Of a stretch of DNA of 35,110 nt, positions 1 through 7,126 are shown one piece after another. This DNA is from an uncultured Bacteroidales bacterium (GTDB lineage Bacteria > Bacteroidota > Bacteroidia > Bacteroidales > Bacteroidaceae), in contig CADAGO010000027.1 in NCBI GenBank assembly GCA_902787555.1, positions 1-35,110 of the forward strand, given 5' to 3'. Both the position numbers and the translations under genes were made by a program. The notes beneath the pieces were generated by a model. It did not search any database, was not told the DNA's origin, and saw nothing but the letters and a program-made list of their open reading frames with translations. Within the stretch, counting starts at the first letter, position 1; every line of letters begins with the position of its first letter.

Positions 1-2506
1 CATCTTCATCCAGATAATGCAATGTCTGCCATAACTCGGTTGCTGTTTGATTCGGATCTTTGGATTGCAAAACAGAAGTAATCGATTCTATCTGCTGCTG
101 GATTTCATTGAGACGTTCTATAAGCTCATGCCTTCTACCCTCGATATCGTCTTTAGATGTGAAGTAACCGGGATTATTCACCCCGCCATCAATATGAGCA
201 TAAGACACATCTGTATGGTCTTGTGTATATTCCGTTCCTCGACCACCTTTCAGGCTGTAACATCCTGTAAACATGTTTTCACTATCGTCCACAGCAATAG
301 TTGTCCAACCATCACTGACGATAATAGTAGTGAGCGCAGAACAACCTTCAAACATTTGATGCATTGCTGTTACATTAGCTGTGTTAAAGCTACTCAAATC
401 AAGACTTGCCAAGGAAAAACAACCGTCGAACATACCAAACATTGTTGTTACATACGCTGTATTGAAATTGGTCAAATCGAGGGTCGTCAGACTTGAACAT
501 TCATTAAACATCTGATGCATGTCTGTCACTTTTGCAGTATTAAACCCGCTCAGGTTAATTGTTGTCAAAGCAGAACAGCCATCGAAAACACTGCTCATTT
601 CTATTACGTTATCAGTGATGAAATTGGATAAGTTGAGACTTGTTAAACTAGAACAATCACGAAACATATAGCCAATGTCTTCAACTTTTGATGTATTGAA
701 ACCGCTAACATCGATACTTGAAAGCTTGGAACATCCACTGAACATCGCCCTCATAACCGTCACGTTATCAGTCTTAAAACCACTTACATCCAATGAGGTC
801 AAACCAAAACAGCCAGAGAACATGCCCTCCATATTCTTCACATTATCTGTCTTGAAACCACTTACATCCAATGAGGTCAAACCACGACAGTCAGAGAACA
901 TACCGTACATATTTATAACGTTATCTGTGTTGAAACCACTTACGTCCAATGAGGTCAAACCATAACAGCCAGAAAACATGCACCACATATTCGTAACGTT
1001 ATCTGTGTTGAAGCTACTAACATCCAATGAGGTCAAACCATAACAGCCAGAGAACATAGAATACATATCCGTCACATTCGAAGTATTGAAACTACTTAAA
1101 TCCAAAGAGGTTAAACCAGAACAATCCTCGAACATGTAGCGCATATTCGTCACGTTATCTGTTTTGAAACCACTTAAGTCCAGAGAGGTCAAACCGGAAC
1201 AGAAAGAGAACATGTCATCCATATTCGTCACGTTATCTGTTTTGAAACCACTTAAGTCCAGAGAGGTCAAACCGGAACAGAAAGTGAACATACCGTACAT
1301 ATTCGTCACGTTATCTGTATGCAGATTCTCAAGTCCTATTATGGATGCTAGGTTTCTACATCCATAGAACAAATAAGCCGTGCTCGTCAAGGACATACAA
1401 TCTGCAAACGATGCTTCAAAAACAGCAGAAGTAATACTTTCACTAGCCTCGTTCCATCCTCTTAGGGAAGAATCGCTAAACGGTCCTACACTCATTCCAT
1501 TCCTTGCTGCCTTCTGGTCATCATAGTAGAATGTCAGCACAGAATTATTATCACTCAGTACAGCATATGGTTCAACCACTGCTACTCCATAGTTCTCTAC
1601 TTCTTCTCGTAGTTGACTCATTCTATCATTTAGATCCCAAATTTTATTCTCAATGTTATTGAGATCTGCTGCTGTCTGAGCCTCTTCCAATGATAAACTA
1701 ATCAATACGTCTTCATCCACCAGCTGAATCAGTGTCTCCCATAATTCTGTAGCTGCACGATTCGGGTCTTTTTCTTCTAGCACCGTTTGAATCTGCATCA
1801 ACTGTCCATAAATATCACCTATCAGCATGTTGAGGTCCTCTTTCCTTGCATCTAAATCTTCCAAATATGTGAGGTAGCCTGGGTAATTCTCCCCTTCGTC
1901 GATACGAGCGTACGTTTCATTTATATTTCCTTGATTAAATGTTGTGCCTGCACCACCTTTCAGGTTGAAACAACCATTGAACATTCCTTCTCCATTTTTG
2001 ACATTAGATATATTCCAGCCATTCCCGACATAGATTGTCGTAAGGTTTTCACAACCAGCAAACATATACATCATATCCGTTACTAACGACGTATTGAACC
2101 TACTCAAATCAAGTGAGGTTAAATTCGTACAGCCAGAAAACATCTCTGTCATGTCTGTCACACTATCGGTCTTCAGGTTTTTGATGCCTGTTATGGTGTT
2201 CAAAGTCGATAGGCTCGCAAACCAATATGCCGTACTGGTCAATTCTGTATAATCAGCAAATGAAGCATCAAAGATAACTTCTGTAATTGGCTGTTGATTG
2301 GCTAACCATGGACATTCATCATAATCAGAAAAGGGACCTATTTCCATTACTGCAGGATAAGCACCTTTATTCGTATCATAGTAGAAGATCAACGTCATCT
2401 CATTCGCGTTATTGCCCGTTAATACTGCATATGGCTCCTGTGCCCTCAATTTCAACGGGAACAAGAGTGTAAGTAAGCAAAGAATGCTCAATAGTTTATT
2501 CTTCAT
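1..2506 (-). CDS. BspA-like surface protein with DUF285 repeats (partial, C-terminus beyond left edge)
   Basis: One open frame runs from an ATG at 2506 to the left edge, giving about 835 visible codons with no stop. The start has a signal peptide (MKNKLLSILCLLTLLFPLKL, then RAQ). The protein is two copies of one module. Each begins with a PYAVL-type strand and a FYYD...GPFSD segment, continues into DUF285 repeats (GMFxxCxxLTSLDLSxFxT), reaches a YAxIDxGxNxPGY box, and ends in a charged helical linker containing TELWxTLxxLxDED. Module A (about 2506-1600) has three repeats; module B has thirteen 26-residue repeats. DUF285/BspA proteins are surface-exposed, and relatives bind host proteins or other bacteria; that role is inferred here. 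A promoter lies directly upstream. The family is clear; the ligand is unknown. Confidence 0.9.
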   Translation of the reverse strand, partial: MKNKLLSILCLLTLLFPLKLRAQEPYAVLTGNNANEMTLIFYYDTNKGAYPAVMEIGPFSDYDECPWLANQQPITEVIFDASFADYTELTSTAYWFASLSTLNTITGIKNLKTDSVTDMTEMFSGCTNLTSLDLSRFNTSLVTDMMYMFAGCENLTTIYVGNGWNISNVKNGEGMFNGCFNLKGGAGTTFNQGNINETYARIDEGENYPGYLTYLEDLDARKEDLNMLIGDIYGQLMQIQTVLEEKDPNRAATELWETLIQLVDEDVLISLSLEEAQTAADLNNIENKIWDLNDRMSQLREEVENYGVAVVEPYAVLSDNNSVLTFYYDDQKAARNGMSVGPFSDSSLRGWNEASESITSAVFEASFADCMSLTSTAYLFYGCRNLASIIGLENLHTDNVTNMYGMFTFCSGLTSLDLSGFKTDNVTNMDDMFSFCSGLTSLDLSGFKTDNVTNMRYMFEDCSGLTSLDLSSFNTSNVTDMYSMFSGCYGLTSLDVSSFNTDNVTNMWCMFSGCYGLTSLDVSGFNTDNVINMYGMFSDCRGLTSLDVSGFKTDNVKNMEGMFSGCFGLTSLDVSGFKTDNVTVMRAMFSGCSKLSSIDVSGFNTSKVEDIGYMFRDCSSLTSLNLSNFITDNVIEMSSVFDGCSALTTINLSGFNTAKVTDMHQMFNECSSLTTLDLTNFNTAYVTTMFGMFDGCFSLASLDLSSFNTANVTAMHQMFEGCSALTTIIVSDGWTTIAVDDSENMFTGCYSLKGGRGTEYTQDHTDVSYAHIDGGVNNPGYFTSKDDIEGRRHELIERLNEIQQQIESITSVLQSKDPNQTATELWQTLHYLDED
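373..1386 (-). repeat. Thirteen in-phase 78-bp DUF285 repeat units
   Basis: Equivalent positions recur at 373, 451, 529, 607, 685, 763, 841, 919, 997, 1075, 1153, 1231 and 1309, always 78 bp (26 codons) apart. Each unit reads NVTNMxxMFxxCxGLTSLDLSGFKT or a variant on the minus strand. The units starting at 1153 and 1231 are nearly identical over about 60 bp, which suggests recent unit duplication. The array lies inside the BspA-like gene. Confidence 0.93.
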
Positions 2507-2548
2507 ATTTAGTTTTAGTTTTTGATTCTAATTGTAAATATTAATGGG

Positions 2549-2580
2549 CAAAGTTACACAAAATAAAAGAAACCACCAAA
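2549..2580 (-). promoter_or_regulatory. Bacteroidota-type promoter for the BspA-like gene
   Basis: Read on the minus strand, TTTG (2580-2577) is followed after 20 bp by TAACTTTG (2556-2549). This matches the Bacteroidota primary-sigma consensus TTTG-N19/20-TAnnTTTG, about 43 bp upstream of the ATG. Confidence 0.75.
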
Positions 2581-2642
2581 CGATTTTCAAAAAAGTTGAT
2601 GGTTTCTCTTATATTCGACAATTCTCTATGCTATTCTGCGGT

Positions 2643-3128
2643 TTAATACTCCTTTTTATCTTCTTTTGCCATCCACATTCGAAAAGAAACAAGGGCTTCA
2701 TCACGCAAAAGAGGAATAATGGGCACGGTACGTTCATCAAGCGGACGATCCAATTCCTCATAGATGAAGTCGTCAGCAAAGTCAATATCTCGGGCATCCT
2801 TTCGGTTGTTGCCATAGAAGATCCGACTGATACGTGCCCAATAGATTGCGCCAAGACACATCGGGCAAGGTTCGCACGATGTGTAAATAGTGGCACCAGT
2901 GAGGTCGAAAGTTCCTAACTTCCTGCATGCCTGTCGAATGGTATTCACCTCGGCATGTGCTGTCGGGTCATTGTCAATGGTCACACTGTTGCTGCTGCCA
3001 GCTATCACTTCACCATCTTTCACTATGATGGCACCAAACGGACCGCCACCTCGTTCTACGCTCTCATTAGCCAATCGGATGGCCTCACGCATATACTGCT
3101 TGTCTTGTTCTGTAATATTATTATCCAT
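2643..3128 (-). CDS. guaD: Guanine deaminase / nucleoside deaminase family
   Basis: This 161-residue protein belongs to the cytidine/deoxycytidylate deaminase-like zinc family. The zinc ligands and catalytic Glu are visible as TAHAEVN (about residues 57-63) and SCEPCPMC (about 85-92). The GGGPFGAIIVKDG segment and the C-terminal FRMWMAKEDKKEY tail resemble the short B. subtilis-type GuaD (about 156 residues) more than tRNA adenosine deaminase TadA. The expected reaction is guanine to xanthine plus ammonia in the cytosol. The upstream gene is xpt, which would use the xanthine made, so the context supports guanine as substrate. A 155-bp gap with a heptamer repeat separates them. A broader nucleoside or pterin deaminase activity cannot be excluded. 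Confidence 0.85.
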   Translation of the reverse strand: MDNNITEQDKQYMREAIRLANESVERGGGPFGAIIVKDGEVIAGSSNSVTIDNDPTAHAEVNTIRQACRKLGTFDLTGATIYTSCEPCPMCLGAIYWARISRIFYGNNRKDARDIDFADDFIYEELDRPLDERTVPIIPLLRDEALVSFRMWMAKEDKKEY

Positions 3129-3193
3129 TATACCTAGGTATAAAATGTAAAATTTATAGTTATCGTAGCATCAGCGTTTCGTAGCGAAACGAC

Positions 3194-3298
3194 TAAAGTC
3201 TAACGTCTAGCGCCTAATGTCTAGCGTCTAGTGCCTAATGTCTAACGTCTAGCGTCTAATGTCTACCGTCTAACGTCTAGCGTCTAGTGCCTAAAGTC
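3194..3298 (-). repeat. Heptanucleotide tandem repeat, 15 units
   Basis: Fifteen consecutive 7-mers run without a phase break (plus strand: taaagtc, taacgtc, tagcgcc, taatgtc, tagcgtc, tagtgcc and variants; minus strand GACATTA/GACGCTA). Position 1 to 2 is always TA and position 7 is always C. The array fills the xpt-guaD gap and extends into xpt, so the xpt TAG stop and its last residues (DFRH) are made of repeat units. Confidence 0.92.
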
Positions 3299-3862
3299 TA
3301 TTCTCTGCGTTTTCCAATCCATCTCTTCTATGACAGCTATCGACTCAAGCCGATAACCTTCTTCTCGTAACAGACGTCCTCCATTTTGTTGACCTTTCTC
3401 CACAGCAATACCAATGCCTACAACCTCTCCTCCTGCTTGATGCACAAGGTCGATGAGTGCATGAACAGCCTGTCCATCGGCTAAGAAATCATCTACAATC
3501 AGCACACGGTCGGTTGAATTCAGATATGGTTGAGACACAAACACATTGTTCATCTGCTTATGGGTGAACGAATAGGCGTGCGACACATACTTGTCATCTG
3601 TACTATTGGCTGTCTCCCCTTTCTTGGCAAACACAACAGGCACATCATATAGATTGCCCACCATAGTAGCAATAGCTATACCACTGGCTTCGATGGTCAG
3701 TATTTTGTTCACCTCTACGTCATGAAAACGGTGCTTCAACTCATCAGCTATCTGGCGCATGATACCAATATCAATCTGATGGTTCAGGAAGTTATCAATC
3801 TTCAGGATATTTCCCTGCTTAACGGTTCCGTCACTCAGTATTTTCTCTTCAAGGAAGTTCAT
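3284..3862 (-). CDS. xpt: Xanthine phosphoribosyltransferase
   Basis: The protein has 192 residues, the usual length for Xpt. It opens MNFLEEKILSDG and contains the type I PRTase PRPP-binding motif VLIVDDFLADGQA (about residues 120-132), plus the TIEASGIAIA and VFAKKG segments typical of Xpt. It would convert xanthine and PRPP to XMP in the cytosol. It starts 21 bp after the LRR gene and precedes guaD, so the three may be cotranscribed from the LRR promoter; no separate promoter or purine riboswitch was recognised. Its extreme C-terminus is encoded by a heptamer repeat. Confidence 0.95.
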   Translation of the reverse strand: MNFLEEKILSDGTVKQGNILKIDNFLNHQIDIGIMRQIADELKHRFHDVEVNKILTIEASGIAIATMVGNLYDVPVVFAKKGETANSTDDKYVSHAYSFTHKQMNNVFVSQPYLNSTDRVLIVDDFLADGQAVHALIDLVHQAGGEVVGIGIAVEKGQQNGGRLLREEGYRLESIAVIEEMDWKTQRIDFRH

Positions 3863-3883
3863 ATACCAATTCGTTTACAATAA

Positions 3884-5524
3884 TCACTTTAACAACACCT
3901 TACCGCCGTTAATAATATACAAGCCACGGCTGGGATTACCTGTGATACGTCTCCCTTGAAGATCGTAAACAGAATGTTCAATGGTCAATGGTTCATGTTC
4001 AATGTTTTCAATCTTGTCTGCCTGTTCCAATGGATAAACCGGACCACTATAGATTACCTTGAACTTCTCAACTTCCGATGGTTGGACATAGAGTTTGGTC
4101 TGAGTACTCATGTTGCTGAATACCGTTCGTGTCATGCAGTTAGGCTGTAAGATTCCTCTGATACATAAGGTATTCATCTTTGTGCCAACAAAAGCTGTGG
4201 CAATACGAGTCAAACTTTCTGGCAGATCCAACGTTCTAAGGGACGAGCAATTACGGAATGCATAATTGGATATTGCGGGAACCCCCTCTGGAATCTTTAC
4301 ATCCGTCAAGTTGCTACAATTATCAAACATACCGAAACTCACCATCTTCAAATTCGATGATATCACTACGCTCTTAAGCGACTTGCACCCAGCAAATACG
4401 TAAGAATCAGCTTCCTTCACGCTCTCTGGGATGACGACAGAAATCAAACTGCTACATCCGTTAAATGCATCATTGCCAAGATAAGTAACACCATTAGGAA
4501 TCTCTATCGACTTCAAGCGCTGACAATTGAAAAACAAATTCGAAGCCACACCACGCAGACTTTTTGGCATCTTCACCTCCAATAGATTTTTACAGTCGGT
4601 AAATGCACTATACCCCAGACTTGTCACTTCATCGGGCACTATGACCCTTTCCAAATACGGGCTATAGGCAAAAGCCTGACCATAAACACATTTTACCCCG
4701 TTTGGAATGGTATAAGAAGTACGAGGTGATCCTATAGGATAACTTAAAACTCCGAGATCGTGCTTTTTAAACAACACACCATCAACGGCGTAAATATCAG
4801 GATTGCCCTCTTCTACCTCAATCGATTCCAAGGCTGTGCATCCCATAAAAGGATTTGACCAGAAAGACTTAGCACTAATCGTACGTGGAATGCGGACTTT
4901 GGTAAGCTTCGTATTGTCCAAGAATGACCTCATATCCATTTCTGTCACTTCGTAATCTTCACCCATGTAGCTCACAATACCAGGAATAATCACTTCTCCC
5001 TCACATGAGCCAGCATCAGCCAAAGCTGCCGTATGCATAGCCTTCAATAGCCTAAAACCTAATCCGTCTATGACGGCATACTCCTTTTTATTCTCCAATA
5101 CCAACGATTTTCCATCAGTTAGATGAACCACTCCATTAAACCACCAACAATTCAAGTAAAAAGAGTTTGGTTCCAAGTCGCAGACAGTAAACGACACATC
5201 ATAAGGACAGACGCAATCCATATCGGCATAAACAATAGCACTCACGTACACATTCACCGTACAAGGGTCACCTTCACTAACGTTCGAAGTCACATTGAAG
5301 CCTGTCGTACCGCAGTTGCTTTCATAATTGAGCAGTTGTACAGACAACTCACTACCCTCTTTCGTCAGGATTATCGTCGGTACCGTCTCTGTCTCTTCAC
5401 CACGAGTATCGTTCAGACAACCGCTGTTCTTAATATCCGACACTTTCAGTTCTTGAGCCATTGCTATATTCAGTGCTGCTGTCAACATAAGCAACAACAG
5501 CAACATAAGTCCTTTTCTTTGCAT
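3884..5524 (-). CDS. Secreted leucine-rich-repeat (LRR_5/BspA type) surface protein
   Basis: This 546-residue protein has a signal peptide (MQRKGLMLLLLLMLTAALNI, then AMA-Q). An N-terminal domain with several cysteines (about 30-150) is followed by tandem LRR_5 repeats (about 195-450) of the form LxxVxIPexVxxIgxxAFxxCxsL. The C-terminus VYDLQGRRITGNPSRGLYII then NGGKVLLK resembles the terminal sorting or anchoring tails of secreted Prevotella proteins. Just before that tail, the stretch IENIEHEPLTIEHS is encoded by a 7-bp repeat, which looks like an insertion into the linker. The protein is probably exported and surface-attached; its ligand is unknown. A TATATTTG promoter element lies upstream, and xpt follows after 21 bp. 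Confidence 0.88.
   Translation of the reverse strand: MQRKGLMLLLLLMLTAALNIAMAQELKVSDIKNSGCLNDTRGEETETVPTIILTKEGSELSVQLLNYESNCGTTGFNVTSNVSEGDPCTVNVYVSAIVYADMDCVCPYDVSFTVCDLEPNSFYLNCWWFNGVVHLTDGKSLVLENKKEYAVIDGLGFRLLKAMHTAALADAGSCEGEVIIPGIVSYMGEDYEVTEMDMRSFLDNTKLTKVRIPRTISAKSFWSNPFMGCTALESIEVEEGNPDIYAVDGVLFKKHDLGVLSYPIGSPRTSYTIPNGVKCVYGQAFAYSPYLERVIVPDEVTSLGYSAFTDCKNLLEVKMPKSLRGVASNLFFNCQRLKSIEIPNGVTYLGNDAFNGCSSLISVVIPESVKEADSYVFAGCKSLKSVVISSNLKMVSFGMFDNCSNLTDVKIPEGVPAISNYAFRNCSSLRTLDLPESLTRIATAFVGTKMNTLCIRGILQPNCMTRTVFSNMSTQTKLYVQPSEVEKFKVIYSGPVYPLEQADKIENIEHEPLTIEHSVYDLQGRRITGNPSRGLYIINGGKVLLK
3975..4009 (-). repeat. Heptamer repeat inside the LRR coding sequence
   Basis: Five 7-bp units lie in phase: gttcaat, ggtcaat, ggttcat, gttcaat, gttttca. 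They are translated as the linker in front of the C-terminal tail of the LRR protein. Confidence 0.8.
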
Positions 5525-5552
5525 AATCGTTTTTTCAACTATTTAGACTCTG

Positions 5553-5560
5553 CAAATATA
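5553..5560 (-). promoter_or_regulatory. -7 promoter element for the LRR-xpt-guaD unit
   Basis: TATATTTG on the minus strand, 29 bp upstream of the LRR start, matches the Bacteroidota -7 box. A clear TTTG -33 box at the right distance is not seen. Confidence 0.55.
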
Positions 5561-5661
5561 ATACTAAATTATAAAACCATCACAGAATTAATTAGAAAAA
5601 GTGGCAAACTACCTGTTAATTCACTGTAGATTACCACTATTTTGATATGTAAATATAACAA

Positions 5662-6060
5662 TTATAAGACTATCACATCCACGAACTCCTTTGGCAAGAT
5701 GATATTCTCCACCTCCAGTGCATCTAGGAACAGTGGAGCTATCTCCTCATCACGGAATCCTGCGATACCACAACCAATCCGTGTCACCAGGAACTTGTAC
5801 CCTATATGTTCTCGTGCAAACTGGATAAATTCATCCACATACGGACGGATGGTCTCTACCCCACCCTGCATCGTTGGGATGCCATAACTTTGCCCCTGCA
5901 AACCAACACCCTGACCCCAAATCGCACCAAACTTACGATAGGCCAGCAGTGCAGCCCCACCACCATGAGCACCGGCCAGATTGCTGCCAAACACAAACAC
6001 TTCATTCGCCTTCAACTCCGTAATCATCTCCGGCGTATAGTCTCTGTCGTATATCTTCAT
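5662..6060 (-). CDS. Small macro-like / A1S_2505-type phage protein family member
   Basis: This 132-residue protein contains EVFVFGSNLAGAHGGGAALL (residues about 20-39), then GAIWGQGVGLQGQSYGIPT and FLVTRIGCGIAGFRDEEIAP. The glycine-rich motif followed by a conserved VTxIGCGxAGF strand resembles macro-domain folds that bind ADP-ribose, and it recalls the family annotated as A1S_2505-type phage non-structural protein. The family name is from memory. No signal peptide is seen, so it should be cytosolic. It starts 1 bp after the SDR gene stops and is the last gene of the small membrane protein-GH127-SDR unit. Hydrolysis of ADP-ribose or a related nucleotide is only an inference from the fold. 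Confidence 0.65.
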   Translation of the reverse strand: MKIYDRDYTPEMITELKANEVFVFGSNLAGAHGGGAALLAYRKFGAIWGQGVGLQGQSYGIPTMQGGVETIRPYVDEFIQFAREHIGYKFLVTRIGCGIAGFRDEEIAPLFLDALEVENIILPKEFVDVIVL

Positions 6061-6061
6061 T

Positions 6062-7087
6062 TCAATTATTATTTAGCCTTTTCCTTGCTGTTTCCTGAAC
6101 CTCAATGACACGATCACACCATACGTCAAAGTCAGGATCTTCGACCTGCAACTCCTGATGAGCCAGGATATATTCTATACAACGACGCACACCCTCATCA
6201 AAACGAGTGGTGGCCATGAACCCAGGTACAGCCCGTTTCAGTTTGGAACAGTCAAAGACCACACTGGCGGCTTTGTCTCCTAACAGATTGCCTCTGAAAT
6301 CCCATTCCTTAGGACTGGCAACGGCAAGGAAATCAGATGCAACATGATAGGGATTCAACCTCACTCCCAGAGCACAGGCTACTGTCTCATATATCTGGTT
6401 CCATGTCAGCTGTTCGTCGCTCATAATCTGGAATACCTCACCGATTGCCTTTGGGTTACCTAGCAGACCTATGAAACCACGGGCAAAGTCCTCATTCCAC
6501 GTCAGTGTCCATAATGAAGAGCCATCTCCATGTATGATAACAGGCTTGCCTTCCTTCATTCGCTTCAGTACCTGCCAACTACCGTTCAGCCCATGAACAC
6601 TCAAAGGCACGCCACGCTCGCAATAAGTATGACTCGGGCGAATGATTGTGACAGGGAATCCTTTCTCACGATATTCCTTCATCAGCAGTTCCTCACAGGC
6701 TATCTTATTACGTGAATACTCCCAAAACGGATTAGCCAGCGTCGTACCCTCGGTAATTACATGATTAGCAGCAGGCTTATTGTATGCAGAAGCCGACGAA
6801 ATATAAACATACTGCTTTGTACGCCCTTGGAACAGGCGGATGTCTCGCTCCACCTGACTCGGCACAAAAACAATAAATTCGCAGACGGCATCGAACGTTG
6901 TATCACCCAACATGCGTAGCACAGAATCTGTATCATCGATATCTGCAATCACTTGTGTTACACACTGCGGCACCTCGTTCTTACGATTACCACGATTCAG
7001 CAACCACAGCTCGTGACCGCTCTCAGCCAACTGTCGGGTGATGGCACTGCTAATTGTTCCTGTACCACCTATTATTAGTATTCTCAT
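6062..7087 (-). CDS. NAD(P)-dependent epimerase/dehydratase (extended SDR)
   Basis: The protein begins MRILIIGGTGTISSAITRQL, a Rossmann-fold NAD(P)-binding GGTGxIS motif, and carries a YSRNK active-site motif (YxxxK, about residue 125) and a following PSHTY segment. At 341 residues it has the extended-SDR size. Substrates of this subgroup are typically nucleotide sugars; the exact one cannot be read from the sequence. An ATG at 7120 would add MNSKSLNHKNK, but that stretch is a repetitive AAATCACT-type sequence and the fold starts at the second Met, so 7087 is preferred. It lies between GH127 and the macro-like gene with very short gaps, consistent with one operon. Confidence 0.82.
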   Translation of the reverse strand: MRILIIGGTGTISSAITRQLAESGHELWLLNRGNRKNEVPQCVTQVIADIDDTDSVLRMLGDTTFDAVCEFIVFVPSQVERDIRLFQGRTKQYVYISSASAYNKPAANHVITEGTTLANPFWEYSRNKIACEELLMKEYREKGFPVTIIRPSHTYCERGVPLSVHGLNGSWQVLKRMKEGKPVIIHGDGSSLWTLTWNEDFARGFIGLLGNPKAIGEVFQIMSDEQLTWNQIYETVACALGVRLNPYHVASDFLAVASPKEWDFRGNLLGDKAASVVFDCSKLKRAVPGFMATTRFDEGVRRCIEYILAHQELQVEDPDFDVWCDRVIEVQETARKRLNNN

Positions 7088-7126
7088 CTTATTCTTGTGA
7101 TTTAGTGATTTACTATTCATCCACCG

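Noticed and set aside
675-1367. Plus-strand frames with repeated VLKPLTSNEVKP motifs
   Set aside because: These are reverse-strand readings of the 78-bp DUF285 repeats; repetition in the wrong frame only mirrors the real gene.
373-1386. Repeat array resembling CRISPR by regular spacing
   Set aside because: The repeats form a continuous coding frame of DUF285 units with no variable spacers of unrelated origin and no cas genes.
3194-3298. Heptamer array considered as a CRISPR or binding-site array
   Set aside because: Units are only 7 bp with no spacers, so CRISPR is excluded; no adjacent regulator supports an operator array.
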